50,945 nt of DNA from the NCBI GenBank assembly GCA_023443225.1, contig JAEZVF010000057.1, positions 1-50,945 of the forward strand, in the 5' to 3' direction. The position numbers and the translations under genes were made by a program. The notes under the pieces are model-generated. The model was not told the DNA's origin. It saw only the letters and a program-made list of their open reading frames with translations, and did no database searches. The stretch's first letter is position 1. Each line of letters opens with the position of its first letter. Positions 16,316 through 23,339 of this stretch are shown here, in pieces. The DNA is from Bacillota bacterium (lineage in GTDB: Bacteria > Bacillota > Clostridia > Lachnospirales > Lachnospiraceae).

Positions 16316-16436
16316 AATGGAAAGGGCTGCCACATCAATGTGACAGCTCTTTTTGTAGCCGGAACCGATATTGTTAAGTTAGGCAATCTTGTTTTATGAA
16401 TGGAAACTGATAGAAGGTCTGAATTACCTTCTTTTT
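16316..16436 (+). repeat. Double-hairpin intergenic cassette, copy B
   Basis: This is a diverged copy of the cassette at 13924-14098. The first hairpin (GAAAGGGCTGCCA/TGACAGCTCTTTT, 16320-16353, with one mismatch and one wobble) carries a T-run. The second (AGAAGGT/ACCTTCT, 16412-16432) also ends in TTTTT. The first hairpin probably terminates the MATE-kinase transcript. The remaining gap from 16096 to 16587 holds a GGTGGTAAATTAGTACC-like small inverted repeat and no gene. Confidence 0.65.
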
Positions 16437-16587
16437 AGTACCATCTATTTTACATGAGGTTATATGAAAAATAATCGCCCAGACAATTAATGAGATGATT
16501 GTAATAAATGTAAATACATGGTATTATATGAATAATACAGTGGTCATAATTTGAGAAAAGTGCTGCCATGCCTTTAAGGAGAATAGG

Positions 16588-17004
16588 ATGGGAAATAACA
16601 GATATTTAATAATAAAATCAAAGTCAAATAAAAAGTGGGCATCCAATTTGCTACTTAGAGTGAATAAAAAAATTATTGAATCAGAGATATTACTTAAGAA
16701 AAAGGAAAAAGAAGATAGACGTAAAATGGAAGAGAAAAAGAGGATAGTGCTTGAAGAAAAGATAAGAACTGATAAAGCCAATAAAATCAAGAAAAATGTG
16801 ATATGCTTTATAAAAGGTACGATTGCTTTAGCGTTCTTCTGTTTAGCGACTTATATATTATTAAAAATCTATATTCTCGATCCTATAGCTAAGTTAGTTG
16901 ATAATTCTAATATCAATAATATTGAAAGTGCTTTTAATTTTGGAAAAATTCCTGATGAGAATGATGAGGAAGGAAAAACATCACTATGGTGGGGCGGCAA
17001 CTAA
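16588..17004 (+). CDS. Small single-pass membrane protein with charged coiled coil
   Basis: This 138-aa protein is not recognised as a known family. Residues about 26-70 are extremely rich in Lys and Glu and should form a helix or coiled coil. One hydrophobic segment (residues 71-95) is a transmembrane helix. An acidic tail ends in SLWWGGN. AAGGAG at 16576-16581 gives a good ribosome site. There is no signal peptide, so the charged half is probably cytosolic. The gene is followed by its own terminator and lies directly upstream of the arsR-hgc promoter but is not part of that unit. Confidence 0.6.
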   Translation: MGNNRYLIIKSKSNKKWASNLLLRVNKKIIESEILLKKKEKEDRRKMEEKKRIVLEEKIRTDKANKIKKNVICFIKGTIALAFFCLATYILLKIYILDPIAKLVDNSNINNIESAFNFGKIPDENDEEGKTSLWWGGN

Positions 17005-17029
17005 CATCTTGAAATAACACTATATCAAC

Positions 17030-17060
17030 GCAACTCATTTGTTTGAGTTGCGGTTTTTTT
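17030..17060 (+). terminator. Hairpin terminator
   Basis: GCAACTCA (17030-17037) pairs with TGAGTTGC (17044-17051), followed by a seven-T run. It insulates the hgc promoter from upstream transcription. Confidence 0.88.
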
Positions 17061-17076
17061 AAGTTATTAAAACATA

Positions 17077-17105
17077 TTGACAATCTTCGATGTGATTGAT
17101 ATAAT
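17077..17105 (+). promoter_or_regulatory. Consensus promoter of the arsR-hgcAB unit
   Basis: TTGACA (17077-17082) and TATAAT (17100-17105) are perfect hexamers separated by 17 bases. This predicts strong transcription when not repressed. Confidence 0.85.
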
Positions 17106-17129
17106 TCGAACATATCGAGAATGTTCGAT
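17105..17129 (+). promoter_or_regulatory. Candidate ArsR-family operator
   Basis: Just downstream of the -10 lies TTCGAA (17105-17110), then ATCGA-N6-TCGAT (17114-17129). A further TTCGA occurs inside the promoter spacer at 17086-17090. The position over the transcription start is where ArsR-type repressors usually bind. Binding by the downstream regulator is inference. Confidence 0.55.
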
Positions 17130-17165
17130 GACATTGATACGTATAAATGTACAGGAGGTAATTTT

Positions 17166-17483
17166 ATGAAGCATTCATATGCAGAATATGTTCCCGTAAT
17201 TAAGGCTGTGTCTGATGAAACACGGTTAAAGATTATTGATATGCTATCTTGTGGAGAAATGTGCGCATGTGATATATTAGAAGAATTCAGCATTTCCCAA
17301 TCCACTCTCAGCTATCATATGAAAATTTTAACTGAAAGCGGACTTGTAAATGCAGTACGTGATGGGGCATGGATGCGGTATACACTTAACAAAGAAAAAA
17401 AAGATGATTTAATAGCTTTCTTTACTGGAATAACTTGTGAGAAAGACACAGACTGTTGTAAAGGATGTGATAAAAATGAGTAA
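17166..17483 (+). CDS. ArsR-family metal(loid)-responsive repressor
   Basis: This 105-aa winged-helix regulator has the ArsR core: VIKAVSDETRLKIIDMLSCG, then the metal-site helix region MCACDILEEF, and the recognition helix SQSTLSYHMKIL. Cys33 and Cys35 (CAC) correspond to the ELCVCDL metal-binding motif of ArsR proteins. A C-terminal tail adds Cys91, Cys97, Cys98 and Cys101, which could bind a thiophilic metal or metalloid. GGAGG precedes the ATG at 17166. Its last eight bases overlap the start of hgcA, so the regulator and the methylation genes are translationally linked. ArsR-like regulators are a known neighbour of hgcAB in other bacteria. Confidence 0.92.
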   Translation: MKHSYAEYVPVIKAVSDETRLKIIDMLSCGEMCACDILEEFSISQSTLSYHMKILTESGLVNAVRDGAWMRYTLNKEKKDDLIAFFTGITCEKDTDCCKGCDKNE

Positions 17484-18564
17484 CGAGAAGTCCTGTTGCT
17501 GCTCGGTCAGCAGTTGTTGCAGCACGGAATATATCACACCGTATGATAAAAATGATAAATGGGTAACGGGTGAAATACATACTCCTAAAGGCAGTGTGCC
17601 TGTGGTTTCAACAAGTCTTCACTTCAAAGATAAGCTTGGAGCGTGGAAGGTGCGTTGGGGTATCAGCAGGATGAATTACAAGATCAATCCGGGACTCTAT
17701 GCTATAGGTAAGCCTAATCATACATCCCCTGTGCTGGTAAGTGCGAACTACAAGCTGACTTTTGATGTCTTAAGGAAAGAGTTATCAGGTCTGGATTGTT
17801 GGATTTTGATACTTGATACAAAGGGCATCAATGTTTGGTGTGCTGCTGGTAAAGGTACATTCGGAACCGATGAAATAGTAAACCGTATATCGAAGACTGG
17901 GTTGTCTGAGATAGTATCTCACAGGAAATTGGTGTTGCCGCAGTTGGGTGCGCCCGGTGTGAGTGCCCATGAAGTGACAAAACAAACAGGATTTTCTGCG
18001 GTTTACGGACCTGTGAGAGCGAAGGATATAAAGACATTTCTCGATTCAGGCTTCAAAGCCACAGATGAAATGCGTACCGTGAAATTTACGATATGGGACA
18101 GAATGGTTCTCACTCCGTTGGAATTAGTGGCTAGCGCAAAGTCTTCATTGATGGTTTTTGGTGTAATATTTCTCCTAAACCTGTTCGTTACAAGACCTTT
18201 CGGGCTTGAGGATTTCATTGCCTATACAGGTGCTGTGTTAACGGGAACTGTCATAACACCTTTACTTCTTCCCGTGATTCCCGGAAGGGCCTTCGCATGG
18301 AAGGGCTGGTTGCTTGGGCTGTTGTGGACGTTGGGTTTTAGCTGGTATAGCGGCTGGTTTATTTCAGGATTTTTGCTTCTTTCCATTGGGTATTTGCTTG
18401 TATTGCCGTCATTGTCGGCTTATTTGGCGATGAATTTCACAGGATCGTCAACCTATACATCCTTTTCCGGTGTTATTAAAGAAATGAAAATAGCAGTGCC
18501 CCTTATTGTTATTTCATCCCTAGTAGGGATTGTATTGTTACTGGTAAATAGTATATTTACATAA
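17476..18564 (+). CDS. hgcA: HgcA, corrinoid membrane protein of mercury methylation
   Basis: This 362-aa protein has the two-part architecture of HgcA. A soluble corrinoid-binding domain (about residues 40-200) resembles the CdhD fold. The exact cap-helix motif NVWCAAGK occurs at residues 119-126, with Cys122 as the predicted lower-axial ligand to cobalt. The C-terminal part (about 215-362) holds some five membrane helices, absent from CdhD/CFeSP. The preceding NPGLYAIGKP and ANYKLTFDVLRKEL are also typical. HgcA transfers a methyl group from the corrinoid to Hg(II). The N-terminus is unusual for its cysteines (CCCSVSSCC, residues 7-15). The ATG at 17476 overlaps arsR by eight bases. The base composition is visibly less AT-rich than the neighbours, suggesting transfer. 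Methylation activity itself is not shown by sequence. Confidence 0.93.
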   Translation: MSNEKSCCCSVSSCCSTEYITPYDKNDKWVTGEIHTPKGSVPVVSTSLHFKDKLGAWKVRWGISRMNYKINPGLYAIGKPNHTSPVLVSANYKLTFDVLRKELSGLDCWILILDTKGINVWCAAGKGTFGTDEIVNRISKTGLSEIVSHRKLVLPQLGAPGVSAHEVTKQTGFSAVYGPVRAKDIKTFLDSGFKATDEMRTVKFTIWDRMVLTPLELVASAKSSLMVFGVIFLLNLFVTRPFGLEDFIAYTGAVLTGTVITPLLLPVIPGRAFAWKGWLLGLLWTLGFSWYSGWFISGFLLLSIGYLLVLPSLSAYLAMNFTGSSTYTSFSGVIKEMKIAVPLIVISSLVGIVLLLVNSIFT

Positions 18565-18575
18565 AGGAGGACACT

Positions 18576-18869
18576 ATGAAACATAGATATTTGAAAAACG
18601 TTGCAACGCTTGTTTTGTCTGCTGAAAAATGTATCGGCTGCGAAAGATGCGCTGAGGTTTGTCCTCACGGAGTTTTCAGTGTGAACGAAAAGAAAGCACA
18701 GATTGAAGACAAAAACCGTTGTATGGAGTGCGGTGCTTGCGAGAAAAATTGTCCCGCAAACGCTATAACTGTTGATTCTGGAGTGGGATGTGCCGCAGCC
18801 GTGATTATGGGCTGGCTTACAGGGAGTGAGCCAAGCTGTGATTGCTCTAGCGGTGAGGGATGCTGCTGA
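18576..18869 (+). CDS. hgcB: HgcB, 2[4Fe-4S] ferredoxin of mercury methylation
   Basis: This 97-aa protein is the expected partner of HgcA and starts 11 bases after it with AAAGGAGG upstream. It has two CxxCxxCxxxCP clusters: Cys19/22/25/29 and Cys49/52/55/59, the second within the HgcB-typical CMECGAC. It also has a lone Cys72 (GVGCAAA), which corresponds to the extra conserved cysteine of HgcB, and a vicinal C-terminal pair Cys96-Cys97. Two more cysteines (88 and 90) lie near the end. In the established model it reduces the HgcA cobalt and may hand over Hg(II) through its terminal cysteines. All hallmark residues are present. Confidence 0.93.
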   Translation: MKHRYLKNVATLVLSAEKCIGCERCAEVCPHGVFSVNEKKAQIEDKNRCMECGACEKNCPANAITVDSGVGCAAAVIMGWLTGSEPSCDCSSGEGCC

Positions 18870-18903
18870 AATTACCAGAAAGAACAAGAAAGTAGGTATA
18901 TCA

Positions 18904-19100
18904 ATGAGCAATAATCCTAAGGTCACTTTTATATGTGTTCATAATTCATGCCGTAGCCAAATAGCTGAGGCGCTTGGTAAGCATTTTGCAGGAGATATTT
19001 GAAATACAGAAATGGATGATCCCACAAGCAAGAGCGATGAAGAATTTAAAAAGTAATCTTAACAATAGAAACCAAAATGAAAGAGCTTAAAGATAGATAA
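18904..19100 (+). pseudogene. arsC: Decayed arsenate reductase gene (arsC, low-molecular-weight phosphatase type)
   Basis: The frame starting at 18904 reads MSNNPKVTFICVHNSCRSQI and AEALGKHFAGDI, the N-terminus of thioredoxin-coupled ArsC including the catalytic C-x5-R loop (CVHNSCR). It then stops at 19000-19002. Immediately after comes DDPTSKSDEEFKK, and after one more frame change VILTIETKMKELKDR, which are the C-terminal parts of the same enzyme. The middle (roughly 70-80 residues with the two resolving cysteines) is missing. So an internal deletion plus a frameshift has destroyed the gene. It lay last in the arsR-hgcA-hgcB unit and points to an original arsenic/mercury-linked operon. Confidence 0.85.
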
Positions 19101-19108
19101 AATTCTTA

Positions 19109-19155
19109 ATAATTATAACGCCAATTTCAGATTTAGTAATTGGCGTTATAATTAT
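19109..19155 (+). terminator. Bidirectional hairpin terminator
   Basis: Two perfect 18-base arms (ATAATTATAACGCCAATT and its complement) enclose an 11-base loop. It lies between the convergent hgc unit and the recombinase gene and can serve both strands. Confidence 0.85.
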
Positions 19156-19185
19156 ATTCTTAATATGTTACTAGTTATTTATGCT

Positions 19186-20235
19186 CTATCCTTTTCTCAA
19201 CTTCACCTTATCTGCAGCGCTCCTACGTCTGGAATCTTCAATAGCAGCATAATGCTTTTTCGTTGTATTTACATCCTTATGTCCCAGTACATCTGCAACC
19301 AGGTAGATATCACCGGTTTCTCGATATAGGCTGGTGCCATAGGTGCTACGTAGTTTGTGAGGCGTGATATTCTTTAGTCTGGTGATAAGACCGGCATATT
19401 TTTTTACCATATTTTCAACGGCCTTCACACTGATACGTCTCTTTTGCATGGAGAGAAATAGAGCATCTTCGCTGCCGGTAGAAGGTATGATGTGTTCTCT
19501 TTCCCGTATGTAGTCTTCCAAAGCATCCCGAACTTCCTCGCCAAAGTATATGACTGATTCGTAACCGCCTTTTCGACGTATCTTAATTCCATCGTTATGA
19601 AAATCCACATCCTTAAGATCGAGTCCGACGCATTCCGAGACACGAATACCGGTACCAAGCAGAAGAGTTATTAAGGCAAGATCCCTGGTTTTTGTTTTCC
19701 TGTGATATATTTGTTGAGTCTTGGTCATGTTTTCACCATTCTCAACTTCATCCAACATTCTGGCCACTTCGTCCGGGTCCAAACGTATGATTTCTTTTTG
19801 GTGCAATTTTGGAATATCTACCAAAACCGTTGGATTTGTTACGATTCTTTCTTTCTTAAAATAATAATTATAAAAACTGCGCAATGAGATCAACTTCCTC
19901 TTTTTACCATTTTCGCGATTTAGATGCTCAACACCGTCTTTTTTATAATAGGTAAGGTACTCTAAATATTCTTCCAGATCAACAGCCTTAACCTGATCTA
20001 ATATCTCTACTTTCCAATCACGGATATCACTACCTTTAAGGCTAGGATTGGTATCGAGTAAGAATTCAAAAAATACTCGGATATCATAGGCATATGCAAT
20101 TCTCGTGAGAGAAGAGGTAGTGGGCTCAATTCCCCTGAAGAAATCTCCGCAAAATCTAGGCAATTCCGAGAGAATTTTTCGTAATTGTATAGCATTATCT
20201 TTATTCTTTTGATCGTGATAATTATGTTCCGCCAA
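19186..20235 (-). CDS. Tyrosine recombinase/integrase (XerC/D-like)
   Basis: This 349-aa site-specific recombinase has an N-terminal SAM-like core-binding domain followed by the catalytic domain. The active-site set is visible: Arg in GTGIRVSECVGL, His-x-x-Arg in TPHKLRSTYG, His in LGHKDVNTTKKHY, and the nucleophilic Tyr in the same motif. I chose the TTG at 20235 because AAAGGAGA lies just before it; an upstream in-frame ATG (20256) would place this ribosome site inside the gene. There are no phage or conjugation genes beside it, so a housekeeping or chromosomal role is as likely as a mobile-element one. It converges on the hgc unit. Confidence 0.9.
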   Translation of the reverse strand: MAEHNYHDQKNKDNAIQLRKILSELPRFCGDFFRGIEPTTSSLTRIAYAYDIRVFFEFLLDTNPSLKGSDIRDWKVEILDQVKAVDLEEYLEYLTYYKKDGVEHLNRENGKKRKLISLRSFYNYYFKKERIVTNPTVLVDIPKLHQKEIIRLDPDEVARMLDEVENGENMTKTQQIYHRKTKTRDLALITLLLGTGIRVSECVGLDLKDVDFHNDGIKIRRKGGYESVIYFGEEVRDALEDYIREREHIIPSTGSEDALFLSMQKRRISVKAVENMVKKYAGLITRLKNITPHKLRSTYGTSLYRETGDIYLVADVLGHKDVNTTKKHYAAIEDSRRRSAADKVKLRKG

Positions 20236-20319
20236 AGTATTTCTCCTTTCTAACATTCTATATAAGTATACCATAATTGCTTAATAATGACTATATAAAT
20301 GGAATTATTTTAATATGTG

Positions 20320-20361
20320 ACACAATTTTAACACTAATTAACAGTATTGTAAGAATTGTGT
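20320..20361 (+). promoter_or_regulatory. Inverted repeat in a divergent intergenic region
   Basis: ACACAATT (20320-20327) and AATTGTGT (20354-20361) face each other across 26 bases, between the divergent recombinase and amidase genes. It could be a regulatory site. No clear promoter hexamers stand out in the 20236-20590 gap. Confidence 0.35.
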
Positions 20362-20429
20362 TATAAGTTTTTGTGAAATACACAAATAATATTTGTATTT
20401 TCAAAATATTTACACATAGGAGGTGTTAA

Positions 20430-20462
20430 ATGGAATATGGATTTCTAAATTTATTGGAGTAA
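20430..20462 (+). CDS. Possible 10-residue leader peptide (MEYGFLNLLE)
   Basis: A strong ribosome site (AGGAGG, 20418-20423) precedes an ATG at good spacing, but the frame ends after ten codons. It lies 128 bases upstream of the amidase gene. It may be a leader ORF or the stub of a lost gene. Expression is unproven. Confidence 0.35.
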   Translation: MEYGFLNLLE

Positions 20463-20590
20463 TACGAAAGATGAAAACTTACCAAAGATAAATGAAATCA
20501 GCAGGCGAATGGCATGAAATTATAGAGATGATTACATGTTATAACAAAAAGAGGACTTGAGAACAACCACATACAAAAGGGTGATATACA

Positions 20591-23221
20591 ATGAGAATAA
20601 ACAATTGCAAAAGAATTATGATGTTTTTATTTGCTTTACTTATGCTTTGTTTGCCGTTTGCGGATGTATCTGCAGCAACTACGATAAATCTTTATAATAA
20701 TAATTTAAAAAAAGATGTAAAATATACTGGTAAACAGGTTCAATATAACTATAACGGCTCTACCATTGATATGAAGAATACCCCAGGTATCATCATTAAT
20801 GGCACAGCATTGGCCTCCTATCAGGAGACATTTGTGAACAACTCTTTGAAGTTAAAAGCGAAGTATTCAAAAACTAAAAAAACCTTAACCTTATCAAAAG
20901 ATAAAACTTCAATTGTATTTACCATTGGCAGTAAAAAAGCAAAGGTAAATGGAAAAGAAGTAACACTATCCGTAGCACCAGTCAGTATGAAATATAAGGA
21001 CCAGGGAGTTACAAAAATCTTAGTTCCAACAAGATTTGTTACTGAAACCTTTGGATATGAATATAGCTGGAACAGCAGTACCTCCATAGCGACCATTATA
21101 CCGCCTAGAAATCTGTACTATAATGGCAAAAAGGTAGCATATAATGGTTCAGACGGTCAAGTAACGGTTGATGGAAAGAAATTAAATCTAGGAACCATGG
21201 AAAGTATCATTATAAATTCTACCGCAATGGTTCAAGCGAAAAAGGTATTCAGCGATTCCTCAATCGGAGCAGATTATGTATATAATAAACCAGAGAAAAA
21301 AGTAACCTTAACAAAAGGTTCAAATGTAGTAGAATTGACCTTAGGTAAGACCACTGCCTATGTAAATGGTAAGGCACGGGTTATGGATTCCGCTCCGCTT
21401 ATTGTTAAAAATCTAGATACGAATAAATCCTATATCATGGTACCAGGTAGTTTTGTTACATCTTACCTAGGCTATGATTATAACTGGAATAATTCAACAA
21501 AGACTTCCGTGATTACGACAAGACCTCCAGAAACCAACACAGGTTCAAATGGTGGTAATAATGGGAATGGAGTAGAATTGGGTTCTAATCCAGCACCGGA
21601 ATTGGATACAGTTACCATTCGCTGGGATATGCTTAGTAATTTCGTGGATAATTATAACAATGTTAATAATATTGTAAAAGTTACAGAAATTAATAATACA
21701 GCGAGTGATGTAGCTTATGTATCTGGTGTGAATTTGGAAAGTCAGGATTATAGTAAGGAAGTATATGCTATACGTTCCAATGTACCATTCCATAATTCTT
21801 CTATTCGTGTAGATAATAATATGTTAACCGTGCAGTTAGACAATGCGGTTACAAATACAGGAGATTTTAGATTTGGTGGTAATATTGTTGATTATATTTC
21901 CCTGACAAGTGATTCAGTAAATACAACGAGTAAGATTGCGTTTGGCTTAAAGAATTCCAACTTTAAATATGAATATAAGCTATCAGATGATAAATGCACA
22001 TTGTATGTTACATTCTATCCAAACTACATAACAGATATCTCTGTAGGAACCCAAGGCGGTAATGAGTATTTCATGATTAACAGTATGGAAAAACTACAGG
22101 TCGACTTGGTGGATAATGGTAGTTATATTATGCTCCAATTGCAGAATACCGTAAATACAATAGGAGATAATTATAGCGATACCTCTTCATTAAGCTACAT
22201 AAAATCAGTTCAAACCATTGGAACTGGTATTAATTCCATGAATATTATTATTAACAAACCGGCGGATGCAACCTATAGCGTATCACAACAAGGTGATTCT
22301 TATATTATTGGATTCCCGTCTGTTAGTAGTACAGTTGTTTCTAATGAGTTGCTTATAAAACTCCCAGATGGCGTGAGTTTTTCTTCAGTAAAACAGGAGG
22401 ACCGTTATTACAATAAAGAAATAGCAATCAAATTACCTGGAGATTATCGTGATTTTTATAATTATAATCCGATATCTACCTCAAATAGTCTTGTAAAAAA
22501 TGTGTCTGTTAACTATAATGGTTCTGGTGAAACAGAGATAATAATTTCCACCTATAAGATACAGGGATATAAACTAGTAGATAATAATGGTAGTATTAAG
22601 GTTAACATTGGTAATCCAAGAGACTTCTATAAGAATATCGTAGTATTGGATCCAGGACATGGTGGAACAGCACCAGGAGCAGTCCGTAAATTAGATGGTG
22701 TTACTTATTACGAAAAAAATATCAATTATGATATTTTATATGGAAAAGCAAATAAATATTTCAACGCTAGTGATTCCAAAGTAAAAGTTTATTATACAAG
22801 AATTGATGATTCTGACGTATCTTTGGCTGAACGTGCAGCTTTTGCTGAACAGGTGCAGGCAGATATCTTTATCAGTCTACATATGAATGCAAATACGAAA
22901 ACTTCAATTCAAGGAACGGATGTATATTTTTCTTCTATGAATAATGATATGTCTCCAACTGGATTAACCAGCAAAAAATTGGCTAGTTTGCTTCTGAATT
23001 ACATACCTGACTATATTGGAACGAACACAAGAAATATCTTAGATTCAAAATTAGTAGTATGCAAGAGTAATACTGTGCCAGCTGTATTAGTAGAATTACT
23101 GTTTATGTCGAATCAAGATGAATTGTCCATGGCGATTGATGAAGATTTCCAGGATACTGCAGCAAGAACTCTTTATGATGCAGTATGTATGGTGTTTGAT
23201 TCCTATCCAACAGGAAGATAA
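20591..23221 (+). CDS. Exported N-acetylmuramoyl-L-alanine amidase with copper-amine-oxidase-like domains
   Basis: This 876-aa secreted protein cleaves the amide bond between muramic acid and the stem peptide of peptidoglycan. A signal peptide (residues 1-29, ending VSAA) is followed by two copper-amine-oxidase N-terminal-like repeats (about 30-170 and 175-310; note matched VPTRFVTETFGYEYSWN and VPGSFVTSYLGYDYNWN). A Ser/Asn/Gly linker precedes a long beta-rich middle region that may include AMIN-like domains. The Amidase_3 domain occupies about 683-876, with the zinc ligands in DPGHGG (His690), a Glu in YYEKNINY, His in SLHMNAN, and the catalytic Glu in VLVELLF. GGGTG precedes the ATG. It is single-gene, ended by the hairpin at 23265. 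Confidence 0.92.
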   Translation: MRINNCKRIMMFLFALLMLCLPFADVSAATTINLYNNNLKKDVKYTGKQVQYNYNGSTIDMKNTPGIIINGTALASYQETFVNNSLKLKAKYSKTKKTLTLSKDKTSIVFTIGSKKAKVNGKEVTLSVAPVSMKYKDQGVTKILVPTRFVTETFGYEYSWNSSTSIATIIPPRNLYYNGKKVAYNGSDGQVTVDGKKLNLGTMESIIINSTAMVQAKKVFSDSSIGADYVYNKPEKKVTLTKGSNVVELTLGKTTAYVNGKARVMDSAPLIVKNLDTNKSYIMVPGSFVTSYLGYDYNWNNSTKTSVITTRPPETNTGSNGGNNGNGVELGSNPAPELDTVTIRWDMLSNFVDNYNNVNNIVKVTEINNTASDVAYVSGVNLESQDYSKEVYAIRSNVPFHNSSIRVDNNMLTVQLDNAVTNTGDFRFGGNIVDYISLTSDSVNTTSKIAFGLKNSNFKYEYKLSDDKCTLYVTFYPNYITDISVGTQGGNEYFMINSMEKLQVDLVDNGSYIMLQLQNTVNTIGDNYSDTSSLSYIKSVQTIGTGINSMNIIINKPADATYSVSQQGDSYIIGFPSVSSTVVSNELLIKLPDGVSFSSVKQEDRYYNKEIAIKLPGDYRDFYNYNPISTSNSLVKNVSVNYNGSGETEIIISTYKIQGYKLVDNNGSIKVNIGNPRDFYKNIVVLDPGHGGTAPGAVRKLDGVTYYEKNINYDILYGKANKYFNASDSKVKVYYTRIDDSDVSLAERAAFAEQVQADIFISLHMNANTKTSIQGTDVYFSSMNNDMSPTGLTSKKLASLLLNYIPDYIGTNTRNILDSKLVVCKSNTVPAVLVELLFMSNQDELSMAIDEDFQDTAARTLYDAVCMVFDSYPTGR

Positions 23222-23264
23222 ATTGCAGATCTAAATCTAAATAATAGTAGTAGATGATATGATA

Positions 23265-23309
23265 ATAAGTTCATAACTGCAACATTATTATGTGTAGTTA
23301 TGAACTTAT
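23265..23309 (+). terminator. Hairpin terminator of the amidase gene
   Basis: ATAAGTTCATAACT (23265-23278) is perfectly complementary to AGTTATGAACTTAT (23296-23309), followed by TTTTA. Confidence 0.85.
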
Positions 23310-23339
23310 TTTAAAGGTTGAGAAAATTAGGAGGTAAAT

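Noticed and set aside
17476..18564. HgcA could be an ordinary CdhD/CFeSP corrinoid subunit
   Set aside because: The exact NVWCAAGK motif, about five C-terminal membrane helices and the adjacent HgcB ferredoxin with terminal CC do not occur in CdhD, and no acetyl-CoA pathway genes are beside it.
19186..20235. Recombinase as the integrase of a prophage or genomic island carrying hgcAB
   Set aside because: No phage, conjugation or att-like direct repeats were seen nearby; the link remains possible but unsupported.
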